From positions 52,551 through 116,550 of the forward strand of contig CAWIQE010000010.1 in assembly GCA_963838155.1 (NCBI GenBank): 64,000 nt of DNA. The letters are read 5' to 3'. Below are positions 32,112 through 40,145 of this stretch, piece by piece (within the stretch, counting starts at the first letter, position 1; every line of letters begins with the position of its first letter). A program made the position numbers and the translations under genes. This DNA comes from Pararhizobium_B sp963838155 (GTDB taxonomy: Bacteria > Pseudomonadota > Alphaproteobacteria > Rhizobiales > Rhizobiaceae). The notes beneath the pieces are model-generated. The model was not told the DNA's origin. It saw only the letters and a list, made by a program, of their open reading frames with translations, and did not search any database.

Positions 32112-32881
32112 CTGCAACGGCCCTGGCTTTCCACGCTGTAGCCCTTCGACTGCGCCATGCAGGAATTGATGAAGGTCTTGGTTTCACTGCCTTTCCGGCC
32201 GCATACCGGCACGAAGGTCCGGCTGCAGCTCTGGCCGCTTCCCGCCGCGCCTCCACCGCCGGCGACGTCGCCGCCGGACGAAGCACCGCTGCCGGAACCT
32301 CCGCTCCCGCTGCCATTGCCCGTCGCGTTGGCGCCGGGCTCTCCCCGACATTCGCTCTCGTAAAGCACCTGGTACCCGGCGTTGTCCGCCTGGCAGGCAT
32401 TCGGGAAGGTCCGCGTCTCGTTGCCGTTGCGGGCGCAGACCGGCTTGTAGATCATTGGGCACATCTGCCCGGAAGACTGGGTCGCCCCGCCCGGTGGGCC
32501 GTAGGGGTCCCGCCCCCCGTCGTAGGCGCCGTCGCCATAGCCGCCGCCTCCGTAGGAGCCGCCGCCGTAGGACCCGCCGCCGCTGGAGCCGCCGCCGTAG
32601 GGGCCGCTGCCATAGCCCCCGCCCGGCGGTCCGCTGCCGCATTCCCCGTCATGCAGGACCCCGTAGCCGGAAGCTGACGCCTCGCAGGAGTTCGGAAAAG
32701 TCCGCCTGGCGCCGCCACGCGCGCCGCAAACGGGATTGTAGATCCTCGGACAGGCCTGTGGGCCGGCCGACATCGGTTGGCCGGGAAGATACGGGCTCTC
32801 CCGCTGCGCCTCGCAACCGGACAGCGCCAGCAGCGCCAGAAGTCCCGCGCCCGCGACGCTTGCAAGCCTGATACCGGTCAC
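32108..32881 (-). CDS. Lipoprotein with three Kazal-type protease inhibitor-like domains
   Basis: This 257-residue protein starts at a GTG preceded by AAGGAG and has a lipoprotein signal ending in the lipobox LSGC (C23). Three homologous Kazal-like domains follow at about residues 44-81, 141-178 and 219-256. Each has four cysteines in the same spacing (for example C44, C52, C66, C81) and the pattern P-V-C-G/A...T-F-x-N-x-C...G-Y. The linkers are low-complexity Gly/Ser/Tyr repeats. Standard Kazal domains have six cysteines, so these are a four-cysteine variant. Membrane-anchored inhibitors could protect the envelope from external proteases. The stop codon comes from the flanking repeat. Confidence 0.82.
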   Translation of the reverse strand: MTGIRLASVAGAGLLALLALSGCEAQRESPYLPGQPMSAGPQACPRIYNPVCGARGGARRTFPNSCEASASGYGVLHDGECGSGPPGGGYGSGPYGGGSSGGGSYGGGSYGGGGYGDGAYDGGRDPYGPPGGATQSSGQMCPMIYKPVCARNGNETRTFPNACQADNAGYQVLYESECRGEPGANATGNGSGSGGSGSGASSGGDVAGGGGAAGSGQSCSRTFVPVCGRKGSETKTFINSCMAQSKGYSVESQGRCS

Positions 32882-32962
32882 CTGTATCTCCTTGTATTGC
32901 CTCCGCGACACGCTATCGGTTGCAGGCACGCGCCGCAAGACGCAGCTCCGGGCCTGCGGCGA

Positions 32963-33973
32963 TCATGCCGCGACATCGGCCTCGCGAGGCTCCAATTCCG
33001 CAAAGGCGGCCGCGATCACCTCCGGACCGGCATCGCGCCGCGCCGCTTCGCGCGACAGCACCTGCCGGTAGCGACGCGCACCCGGAACCCCCTGGAAGAG
33101 CCCCACCATATGCCGCGTGACATGAACGAGACGCCCGCCGCCGGCGATGTGCCGCGCAGCGTGGGCCATCATCGCCTCGCAGAGGGCGGCGCGATCGGGC
33201 ACCGGTCGCGACTCGTCGCCGAAGATCCGGCGGTCGATTTCGGCAAGGAGCGAAGTGTTGTGGTAGGCCGCCCTGCCGATCATCACCCCGTCCACCCTGC
33301 GAAGATGCCGGCAAGCCTCATCCAACGACTGAATACCACCGTTTATGCCGATGAATCGGTGAGAAAATTTTTCTTTCAACCGGTAGACGCGCTCGTAGTC
33401 GAGCGGTGGAACGTCGCGGTTCTCCTTCGGCGAGAGACCTTGCAGCCAGGCCTTGCGGGCATGGACCCATAGCGCATCGGCGCCCGCGCCGAAGACGCGC
33501 TCGGCCAGTTCGTCGAGCGCGGCCTGCGGATTCTGGTCGTCGACGCCGAGGCGGCACTTGACGGTGACGGCCACCGGAACCGCCGCCTTCATGGCGCCGA
33601 CGCACTCCGCCACGAGCGCCGGTTCCCGCATCAGGCAGGCGCCGAACGTCCCGGACTGCACCCGGTCCGACGGACAGCCGACATTGAGGTTGATCTCGTC
33701 GTAACCGAAATCCGCGCCGACCCTCGCCGCTTCGGCGAGGCGCTCCGGCTGCGATCCGCCGAGCTGCAGCGCCACCGGGTGCTCTCCCGGCCCGAAACCC
33801 AGCAGGCGCTCGCGGTTCCCGCGAATGGCCGCCTCGGCAACGACCATCTCGGTATAAAGCAGCGCACGGCGGCTGAGGAGCCGATGCAAGGCGCGACAAT
33901 GAATGTCCGTCCAGTCCATCATCGGCGCCACCGCTACGATTTTATCACTGTTTCTCAATGCGTTCCGGTACAT
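32963..33973 (-). CDS. dusA: tRNA-dihydrouridine synthase A
   Basis: This 336-residue FMN enzyme reduces uridines in the D-loop of tRNA. DusA marks are VAPMMDWTDIHCRALHRLL at the start, ALQLGGSQPERLAEAA, the catalytic cysteine in NLNVGCPSDRVQSG with FGACLM after it, and GINGGIQSL near the end. The length is normal for the A subfamily. The start at 33973 is preferred because the next methionines fall inside the conserved core. It stands alone between the Kazal lipoprotein and a DeoR regulator in the same direction. Confidence 0.93.
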   Translation of the reverse strand: MYRNALRNSDKIVAVAPMMDWTDIHCRALHRLLSRRALLYTEMVVAEAAIRGNRERLLGFGPGEHPVALQLGGSQPERLAEAARVGADFGYDEINLNVGCPSDRVQSGTFGACLMREPALVAECVGAMKAAVPVAVTVKCRLGVDDQNPQAALDELAERVFGAGADALWVHARKAWLQGLSPKENRDVPPLDYERVYRLKEKFSHRFIGINGGIQSLDEACRHLRRVDGVMIGRAAYHNTSLLAEIDRRIFGDESRPVPDRAALCEAMMAHAARHIAGGGRLVHVTRHMVGLFQGVPGARRYRQVLSREAARRDAGPEVIAAAFAELEPREADVAA

Positions 33974-34083
33974 TTATAAAGAGCTTTGGAGTTGAGACCG
34001 CCGACGCGTCCGCCGCATTCAGGGTTATGTAGCCCATTCGATCCGTCGGCGCACGGACTTCCTTCGTGCAGGTGTCGCCTTGG

Positions 34084-34872
34084 CTACTGCGCGGCAACCG
34101 GCATCCCGCGAGGAGACGTTTCCAGAAGTTTCACCTCCGACGCTTCGAGCGTCTCGCGAATGTCTTCCGAGGGGCAGCGATCGGTGATGAAGGTATTGAC
34201 CTGGGAGAGATGGCCGATCCTGACGGGCGCGGTGCGCTCGAACTTGGTGGAGTCGGCGACCAGGATGACATGACGGGCATTCGCGATGATCGCTTGCGCC
34301 ACCTTCACCTCGCGGAAGTCGAAATCGAGAAGCGAGCCGTCGCTGTCGATGGCGGAGGTACCGATCACCGCATAGTCCACCTTGAACTGCCGGATGAAGT
34401 CGACCGCCGCCTCGCCGACGATGCCCCCGTCCGAACCCCGTACCACGCCCCCGGCGATCACGACCTCGATGTCCGGGTGGACGCGCAGGCGGTTCGCCAC
34501 GTTGATGTTGTTGGTGATGATCATCAAGCCGCGATGATCGCGCAGGGCTTCCCCGACCGCCTCCGTCGTCGTGCCGATATTGACGAAGAGCGAGGCGTTG
34601 TCGGGGATGATTTCCGCCGCGGCCCGCCCGATCGCCTGCTTTTCGACGGCCGCGATCTGCCGACGCGCTTCGTATTCCACATTCTCGTTGCCGCTCGGAA
34701 AAAGCGCACCGCCGTGGATGCGGGTCAGCTGCCGCACGTCGCACAGATCGTTGAGGTCCTTGCGGATGGTCTGCGGCGTCACGTCGAAACGCGACGCCAG
34801 TTCTTCCACCAGCACCCGACCGTGCAGGCGCGCGAGCTCGAGGATCTCCGACTGTCGTGCTGAGAGGTACAT
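34084..34872 (-). CDS. DeoR/GlpR family transcriptional repressor
   Basis: This 262-residue regulator has the DeoR-type helix-turn-helix at the N-terminus (RQSEILELARLHGRVLVEEL followed by DVTPQTIRKDLNDL), and a sugar-phosphate sensing domain with FVNIGTTTEAVG and DYAVIGTSAIDSDGSLLDFD. The sequence is close to the GlpR group, which respond to glycerol-3-phosphate in many rhizobia. No glycerol or sugar genes are next to it, so its target is elsewhere or it acts on the dhaKL region. The start could be 51 bases further upstream, but homology-like sequence begins at MYLSARQSE. It is divergent from bfd. Confidence 0.85.
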   Translation of the reverse strand: MYLSARQSEILELARLHGRVLVEELASRFDVTPQTIRKDLNDLCDVRQLTRIHGGALFPSGNENVEYEARRQIAAVEKQAIGRAAAEIIPDNASLFVNIGTTTEAVGEALRDHRGLMIITNNINVANRLRVHPDIEVVIAGGVVRGSDGGIVGEAAVDFIRQFKVDYAVIGTSAIDSDGSLLDFDFREVKVAQAIIANARHVILVADSTKFERTAPVRIGHLSQVNTFITDRCPSEDIRETLEASEVKLLETSPRGMPVAAQ

Positions 34873-34984
34873 GCGATCCGATTCCCGTTCGGGCGTCATT
34901 TTAGGAGAATTGGATGCAAACAAAAAGCCCGATGCGCATCCCAGAGCGTCGCAGGAGCACGCCCGTTCGCCGCCGGGCTAAATC

Positions 34985-35013
34985 TTGACATTCCCGGTAG
35001 GGTTTGCACATAT
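34985..35013 (+). promoter_or_regulatory. Sigma-70-type promoter of bfd
   Basis: A perfect -35 TTGACA (34985-34990) is followed after 17 bases by ACATAT (35008-35013) as -10. The bfd start lies 28 bases downstream. No clear iron-response (Irr or RirA) box was identified near it. Confidence 0.65.
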
Positions 35014-35041
35014 CGCCGAACAAGGGTCAAGCGGAACGGAA

Positions 35042-35353
35042 ATGATCGTCTGCCATTGCAATCTGATATCCGAACGTGACATCGAGGAGGCCATCGTCGG
35101 CCTGCTCGACGAGGATGCGTGGCAGCTGATCGTGCCGGCCAAGGTCTATCACGCGATGGCCAAGCGCGGGCGCTGCTGCGGCTGCTTCCCGGGCGTCGTC
35201 GACCTCATCCTGCGGGTGACGGCGGACTATCATGCGCGCAAGGACTCGACCGAGGCCGAAATCGTCGATTTCATGGCTCGCCTCGAAGCATTGAACATGC
35301 CCGCCAGGAGACGCGGCCATGAAAGGCGACGAGAAGACCATCGAGCGGCTTGA
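35042..35353 (+). CDS. bfd: Bacterioferritin-associated ferredoxin (2Fe-2S, Bfd-like)
   Basis: This 103-residue protein carries the BFD-type [2Fe-2S] domain. The cluster cysteines appear as CHC (residues 5-7) and CCGC (near 43-46), with the start MIVCHCNLISERDIEEAI. Bfd passes electrons to bacterioferritin to release stored iron. The last 20 residues are arginine-rich. It overlaps by 35 bases the remains of a bacterioferritin gene, so its normal partner gene at this locus is broken. The promoter TTGACA/ACATAT lies just upstream. Confidence 0.88.
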   Translation: MIVCHCNLISERDIEEAIVGLLDEDAWQLIVPAKVYHAMAKRGRCCGCFPGVVDLILRVTADYHARKDSTEAEIVDFMARLEALNMPARRRGHERRREDHRAA

Positions 35354-35426
35354 CGAGGCGCTCCTCCTCGAACCGGGTGCCGTGAACCGTTCCTTCCATG
35401 AGGCGCCGGTGATCGGTGCCGGTTAA
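35319..35426 (+). pseudogene. bfr: Bacterioferritin, truncated N-terminal remnant
   Basis: From the ATG at 35319 the reading begins MKGDEKTIERLDEALLLEPG, which fits the conserved start of bacterioferritin, including the ferroxidase glutamate at position 18 and a following AVN. After residue 26 the match is lost, and a stop comes after 35 codons; a normal Bfr has about 160 residues. The mosaic repeat pieces start seven bases downstream (35433). The gene was probably cut off by a deletion or repeat-mediated rearrangement. AGGAG lies 7-11 bases upstream, so a short peptide may still be made. Confidence 0.75.
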
Positions 35427-35432
35427 AGCAGC

Positions 35433-35477
35433 CCCAGGAAGAGTGGAGAACCGGCTTTCCGTCCGGAAGCGCTCTAG
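35433..35477. repeat. Inverted right-half copy of the RIME-like repeat
   Basis: The sequence CCAGGAAGAGTGGAGAACCGG then CTTTCCGTCCGGAAGCGC, ending in CTCTAG, is the reverse complement of the right-hand palindrome of the 106-bp repeat. It lies head to head with a shortened forward copy at 35479-35555 and next to the bfr remnant. Confidence 0.7.
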
Positions 35478-35478
35478 A

Positions 35479-35555
35479 CTAGGTCCTGACCGCGCCTCAC
35501 GGATTCGCGCTTCCGGACCGAAAGCCGGTCTCCGATTTTCCTGGAAGCCCTCTAG
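35479..35555. repeat. Shortened copy of the RIME-like repeat (77 bp)
   Basis: This copy starts CTAGGTCCTGACCGCG, keeps TCACGGATTCGCG and then jumps directly to the right-hand palindrome (GCGCTTCCGGACCG to CCTGGAAG), ending in CTCTAG. About 29 bases of the middle are missing relative to the three full copies. Its right end supplies the TAG stop of dnaE. Confidence 0.75.
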
Positions 35556-38500
35556 ACGAGTTCGACGTCGACGACGCCCGGAGCCGCCTTGAGGGCGGAC
35601 GCGATCTGCGGCGAAATGCGATATCGCTGCGGCAGCTCGACCTCGATCTCCCGCCTGCCGTCTTCCTTTATGACGATGAAGGAGACCTGGCCGTCCCCCG
35701 AAGCATTGAGGTGCGAGGCCACCGCCTTGAGCGGCCCGCAATCGCGGACGTAGACGCGCAGCGCGGATTGCATGCGCACCGCCTGCTCCTCCAGCGACTG
35801 CACCGTCTGGATCCTCAGGCCGATACCCTCCGGCCGCTCGTCGGCATTCACCGTGATGACGAGCGATTTACCGGGTTCGAGGTGGTCCCGGTACTGAAGC
35901 AACGTCTCGGAAAACAGGACGGCTTCGAACTGGCCGGAGGCATCGGAGAACGTCACGATGCCCATCTTGTTGCCGGTGCGCGTCTTTCGCTCCTGCTTGG
36001 AGGTAACCGTCCCGGCGAGCCGTCCGGCAGTCGCGCCCTCCTTCACGGCGGCGGCGAAATCCACATAGGTCTGCACGCGCATCTTCCCGAGGATCTCGCC
36101 ATAGGAATCCAGTGGATGGGCGGAAAGGTAGAAGCCGAGAGCCTGGAACTCGCGATGCAGCTTCTCCGAGGGGAGCCAGGGCGTATAGGGCGGAAACACG
36201 ATGCTCTCCGGCCCGGTCGCCGCTCCGAGGCCGAACATGTCCGACTGGCCCGAGGTCCTGTTCTCGTGGGCACGCTGGGCGAAACCGAGCAGCCGATCTA
36301 TTCCGCCGATGAGTTCGGCCCGGTCGCGGCCGAAGCAGTCGAAGGCGCCGGCGGCAATGAGGCTCTCCATGACCCGGCGGTTCAACAGCTTGGGATCGAT
36401 CCTGACGCAGAAATCCTCGAGGCTCTCGAACGGCCGGTCGCCCCGCACTGCGACGATGTGCTCGACGGCGGCGTCGCCCACGCCCTTGATCGCGGCGAGC
36501 GCGTAGTAGATGCGGCTATCGCCGGTCTCGAAATGGCGGAAGGACGTCTGTACCGAGGGCGGCACCACGTCGATGCCGAGGCGCGCGGCGTCCCGGCGGA
36601 AATCGTTGATCTTGTCCGTGTTCGCCATGTCGAGCGTCATCGAGGCGGCCAGGAACTCGACCGGATAATGCGCCTTGAGGTATGCGGTCTGGTAGGAGAC
36701 CAGTCCGTAGGCCGCCGCGTGCGACTTGTTGAAGCCGTAATTGGCGAACTTGGCCAGCAGGTCGAAGATCATGTCGGCCTGGGGCTTCGCGACGCCCCGC
36801 TCGACGGCGCCGTCGACGAAGCGCACGCGCTGCTGGTCCATTTCCGACTGGATCTTCTTTCCCATGGCGCGGCGCAGCAGGTCGGCCTCTCCGAGGGAAT
36901 AGCCGGAGAGCACCTGTGCGATCTGCATCACCTGCTCCTGATAGACGATGACGCCCTGCGTCTCTTCGAGGAGATGGTCGATCTTCGGGTGGATCGAGGC
37001 GGTCTCCTCCTCCTTGTGCTTGCGGGCGTTGTAGACCGGGATGTTCTCCATGGGCCCGGGACGATAGAGCGCCACGAGTGCGATGATGTCCTCGATCCGG
37101 TCGGGCCGCATGCCGATCAGCGCCTTGCGCATGCCCGCGCTTTCCACCTGGAAAACGCCGACCGTCTCGCCCCGCGACAGCATCTCGTAGGTGGGCCTGT
37201 CGTCGAGCGGCAGGGCGGACAGGTCGATCGCCGTACCGCGCTTGGCGATGAAGTCCACCGCCGTCTTCAGGACGGTCAGCGTCTTCAGGCCGAGAAAGTC
37301 GAACTTGACGAGGCCCGCCTGCTCGACCCATTTCATGTTGAACTGGGTGACGGGCATGTCCGACCGCGGATCCCTGTACATCGGCACGAGCCGCGACAGC
37401 GGGCGGTCGCCGATGACGATACCGGCGGCGTGGGTGGACGCATGCCGGTAGAGGCCCTCGAGCTTCTGGGCGATGTCGAGCAGCTTGCCGACGACCGGCT
37501 CCTTTTCCGCCTCCTCGCCGAACTTGGGGTCGTCCTCGATCGCCTTGGCGAGCGGCGTCGGGTTCGCGGGGTTGTTCGGCACGAGCTTGCAGATCTTGTC
37601 GACCTGGCCGTAGGGCATTTCCAGCACGCGGCCGACATCGCGCAGAGCCGCCCGCGCCTGCAGCGACCCGAATGTGATGATCTGCCCCACCTGCTCGCGG
37701 CCGTACTTGCCCTGGACGTAGCGGATCACCTCCTCCCGCCGGTCCTGGCAGAAGTCGATGTCGAAATCCGGCATGGACACGCGTTCGGGATTGAGAAAGC
37801 GCTCGAACAGCAGGGAGAAGCGCAACGGGTCGATGTCGGTGACCGTCAGCGCATAGGCGACGAGGGAGCCTGCGCCCGAGCCGCGGCCCGGCCCGACGGG
37901 AATGTCCTGCGACTTCGCCCATTTGATGAAATCCGAGACGATCAGGAAATAGCCCGGGAACTTCATGCGCTCGATGATGCCGAGTTCGGTTTCGAGGCGC
38001 TGGCGGTATTCCTCGACCGAAAATCCCGGGGCCGGCCCGAGCTTCTCCAGCCGGTCGAAAAGCCCCTCCTCCGCCTGGCGTCTCAATTCCAGGGCCTCGG
38101 CCCTGACGGTTTCCTCGGGGTCGTCGGACGTACCTGCGAATTTCGGCAGGATCGGCTTTCGCGTCTCGAGGACGAACGACGTCCGTCGGGCGATCTCGAT
38201 CGTGTTTTCCAGGGCCTCGGGAAGATCGGCGAACAGCTCTGCCATCTCTGCCTGGGACTTCAGGAAATGGTCGTCGGTCAACCGGAAGCGCCTGTCGTCC
38301 GAGACCATCGCGTTGTGCGCGACCGCCATCAGCGCATCGTGGGCCTCGAAATCGTCGGGCTTGGGGAAAAATGGCTCGTTCGTCGCGACGATCGGGAGCG
38401 CGTTGTCGTAGGCGAGCTCCAGAATGCGCGCCTCATGCCTCCGGTCGTAGCTTCCGTGCCGCTGCAGCTCGACATAGAGGCGGTCGGGAAAGAGCCGGGC

Positions 38501-39028
38501 GAGCGTGCGCAACCGCGCCTCGGCCCTGGCGCGGTTTCCCTGGACGAGGGCGCGGTCGACCGGGCCGCCCCGGGCGCCCGTCAGGGCGATCAGCCCGTCG
38601 CAGCCCTCCGCCAGCCAATCGAGGCGGATGTGGGCGGGATCCGACCCGCTGCCCTCCAGGTAGGCGCGGGAGAGGAGCTCGACCAGCCGCTCGTAGCCGG
38701 TCCGGTCCGCAGCGATCAGCACGACGGCCGGCAGGCGCTCGACCTGCTCCCGGTGGGAACGTCGCTCGCCGTCCTCGGCATCCTGCATGTCGATGTCGAG
38801 CTGGCAGCCGATGATCGGCTGCAGTCCCTTCTCCACGGCCTTGACCGAGAATTCGAGCGCACCGAAGAGATTGTTGGTGTCGGTAATGGCGATGGCCGGC
38901 TGCCGGTCGTCCAGGGCCGCAGCCAGGATCGTCTTCAGCGGCAGAGCGCCCTCGAGAAGCGAATAGGCCGAGTGCACCCTGAGATGAATGAACGTCAACT
39001 TTTCGGCGTCCCTGACGGCGTCGCTCAT
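35552..39028 (-). CDS. dnaE: DNA polymerase III subunit alpha
   Basis: This 1158-residue protein is the replicative polymerase subunit (DnaE1 type). The PHP domain opens with FIHLRVHSAYSLLEGALPL, the catalytic acidic motif is in MPDFDIDFCQDRREEVI, and the helix-hairpin-helix and OB-fold regions follow (ending KAAPGVVDVELV). The length is that of DnaE1, longer than the error-prone DnaE2. The start at 39028 has GGAG nine bases upstream and fits the family; further in-frame ATGs at 39052 and 39100 lack good ribosome sites. It is downstream of an SOS-type micropeptide gene, with a hairpin between, and its TAG stop is part of a mosaic repeat. Confidence 0.95.
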   Translation of the reverse strand: MSDAVRDAEKLTFIHLRVHSAYSLLEGALPLKTILAAALDDRQPAIAITDTNNLFGALEFSVKAVEKGLQPIIGCQLDIDMQDAEDGERRSHREQVERLPAVVLIAADRTGYERLVELLSRAYLEGSGSDPAHIRLDWLAEGCDGLIALTGARGGPVDRALVQGNRARAEARLRTLARLFPDRLYVELQRHGSYDRRHEARILELAYDNALPIVATNEPFFPKPDDFEAHDALMAVAHNAMVSDDRRFRLTDDHFLKSQAEMAELFADLPEALENTIEIARRTSFVLETRKPILPKFAGTSDDPEETVRAEALELRRQAEEGLFDRLEKLGPAPGFSVEEYRQRLETELGIIERMKFPGYFLIVSDFIKWAKSQDIPVGPGRGSGAGSLVAYALTVTDIDPLRFSLLFERFLNPERVSMPDFDIDFCQDRREEVIRYVQGKYGREQVGQIITFGSLQARAALRDVGRVLEMPYGQVDKICKLVPNNPANPTPLAKAIEDDPKFGEEAEKEPVVGKLLDIAQKLEGLYRHASTHAAGIVIGDRPLSRLVPMYRDPRSDMPVTQFNMKWVEQAGLVKFDFLGLKTLTVLKTAVDFIAKRGTAIDLSALPLDDRPTYEMLSRGETVGVFQVESAGMRKALIGMRPDRIEDIIALVALYRPGPMENIPVYNARKHKEEETASIHPKIDHLLEETQGVIVYQEQVMQIAQVLSGYSLGEADLLRRAMGKKIQSEMDQQRVRFVDGAVERGVAKPQADMIFDLLAKFANYGFNKSHAAAYGLVSYQTAYLKAHYPVEFLAASMTLDMANTDKINDFRRDAARLGIDVVPPSVQTSFRHFETGDSRIYYALAAIKGVGDAAVEHIVAVRGDRPFESLEDFCVRIDPKLLNRRVMESLIAAGAFDCFGRDRAELIGGIDRLLGFAQRAHENRTSGQSDMFGLGAATGPESIVFPPYTPWLPSEKLHREFQALGFYLSAHPLDSYGEILGKMRVQTYVDFAAAVKEGATAGRLAGTVTSKQERKTRTGNKMGIVTFSDASGQFEAVLFSETLLQYRDHLEPGKSLVITVNADERPEGIGLRIQTVQSLEEQAVRMQSALRVYVRDCGPLKAVASHLNASGDGQVSFIVIKEDGRREIEVELPQRYRISPQIASALKAAPGVVDVELV

Positions 39029-39134
39029 GAAGGGCTGCTCCGATTTCACCATGGAGAGGAATCGAAGCAGAGTGTCCCGCCTCACAGAGGCGGAGTCCAC
39101 CGCGCGCGAGAAATTTCACGGTGGAAATGGTGGT

Positions 39135-39170
39135 GCGATCCGGCCATTCGGGGGCGGCTGGCCGGATCGC
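39135..39170 (-). terminator. Perfect 12-bp hairpin between micropeptide and dnaE
   Basis: Arms GCGATCCGGCCA (39135-39146) and TGGCCGGATCGC (39159-39170) are exact inverted repeats around a 12-base loop. It lies 50 bases after the micropeptide stop on the minus strand. It has no U-run, so it may be a terminator of a non-canonical kind, an mRNA-end structure or a binding site. Confidence 0.45.
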
Positions 39171-39219
39171 TCGGGCTTGCACGATCAGGGGACGATCGAC
39201 AGCCGATCCGGAACCGACG

Positions 39220-39306
39220 TCACAGGCAGAGGGCGAACACGCCCAGGCTGCCCAGGAAGATCGACATCGTGGCAATGGCGGCGAAATCTCGGACAAGGTT
39301 CATCAT
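39220..39306 (-). CDS. Small membrane peptide, 28 residues, under a LexA-type promoter (SidA-like candidate)
   Basis: The reading MMNLVRDFAAIATMSIFLGS continues as LGVFALCL and then stops. A short positively charged/amphipathic N-terminus is followed by one hydrophobic helix of about 18 residues, so it should insert in the inner membrane. The ATG at 39306 is preceded by GGAG at eight bases; an in-frame ATG at 39312 would add two residues but lies too close to that site. The promoter upstream holds a perfect GTTC-N7-GTTC box. In Caulobacter the 29-residue SOS peptide SidA blocks division at the membrane; similarity here is in size, topology and control only. It is too short for routine gene calling. 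Confidence 0.6.
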   Translation of the reverse strand: MMNLVRDFAAIATMSIFLGSLGVFALCL

Positions 39307-39338
39307 GGTCATCGCTCCGTTGATCATCTTATGAACCC

Positions 39339-39367
39339 TTTATGTTCCATTTTTGTTCCGGCGTCAA
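39339..39367 (-). promoter_or_regulatory. LexA-controlled (SOS-type) promoter of the micropeptide
   Basis: On the minus strand a -35 TTGACG (39367-39362) and a -10 CATAAA (39344-39339) are exactly 17 bases apart. The plus strand reads GTTC-CATTTTT-GTTC at 39344-39358, the direct-repeat LexA box of alphaproteobacteria, lying between the two elements. Repressor binding there would block RNA polymerase. The micropeptide ATG is 33 bases from the -10. Confidence 0.75.
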
Positions 39368-39443
39368 GTCGTTTTCAGGCGAACGCGAACGCCGCGCCCA
39401 GACCGGGGGTCCGGCAGCGACGCCGACACCTCGTCCGGGCGCC

Positions 39444-40133
39444 TCAGAGTGGGACGATGCGGTTTTCCTCGAGCGTGACGCGGCGGTCCATGCGGCCGGC
39501 GATCTCGTGGTTGTGGGTCGCGATCAGCGCCGCTAGGCCGGACTGGCGCACCAGGGCCTCGAGCGCCTCGAACACGTAGCCGGCCGTCTCCGGATCGAGA
39601 TTGCCCGTCGGTTCGTCGGCGAGGAGCACGATGGGCGCGTTGGCGACGGCGCGGGCGATCGCCACGCGCTGCTGCTCGCCGCCGGAGAGTTCCGACGGGC
39701 GGTGTGATCCGCGATGACCGATGCGCATGTAGTCGAGCAGTTGCTCCGCCCTCGCCTTGGCTTCGTCCGGTGCGAGGCCGCCGATCAGCTGCGGCATCAT
39801 GATGTTCTCGATCGCCGAAAATTCCGGCAGCAGGTGATGGAACTGATAGACGAAGCCGATCTCGGAGCGCCGGATCGCCGTTCGGCGGGCGTCCGGCAGC
39901 GAGCCGCACGGCTCGCCGGCAACGTAGACCTCGCCGGAATCGGGTCGCTCGAGCAAGCCGGCAAGGTGGAGCAACGTCGATTTCCCGGCGCCCGACGGCG
40001 CCACGAGCGCCACGGTCTCCCCGCTCCTCAGGGAGAAGTCCGCCTCGCTCAGGATCACGAGGTCCTCGGCGCCCTGCTTGTAGTGGCGGGAGACGTTTTC
40101 GATGTGAAGGACCGTCCGGGAGGAGATTGCCAA
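39444..40133 (-). CDS. lolD: Lipoprotein-releasing ABC transporter ATP-binding protein
   Basis: This 229-residue ATPase drives release of outer-membrane lipoproteins from the inner membrane. Walker A is APSGAGKST, the signature LSGGEQQRVAIARAV, and Walker B IVLLADEPTGNLD, with the LolD-typical RRSEIGFVYQFHHLLPEFSA Q-loop region. It lies 12 bases downstream of its permease partner gene on the same strand. Confidence 0.93.
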   Translation of the reverse strand: MAISSRTVLHIENVSRHYKQGAEDLVILSEADFSLRSGETVALVAPSGAGKSTLLHLAGLLERPDSGEVYVAGEPCGSLPDARRTAIRRSEIGFVYQFHHLLPEFSAIENIMMPQLIGGLAPDEAKARAEQLLDYMRIGHRGSHRPSELSGGEQQRVAIARAVANAPIVLLADEPTGNLDPETAGYVFEALEALVRQSGLAALIATHNHEIAGRMDRRVTLEENRIVPL

Positions 40134-40145
40134 GGCCAGTTTCCC

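Noticed and set aside
35711..39334. Very long open frame on the plus strand opposite dnaE (over 1200 codons)
   Set aside because: It is a high-GC antisense shadow of dnaE, with no domain-like sequence; dnaE is unmistakable on the other strand.
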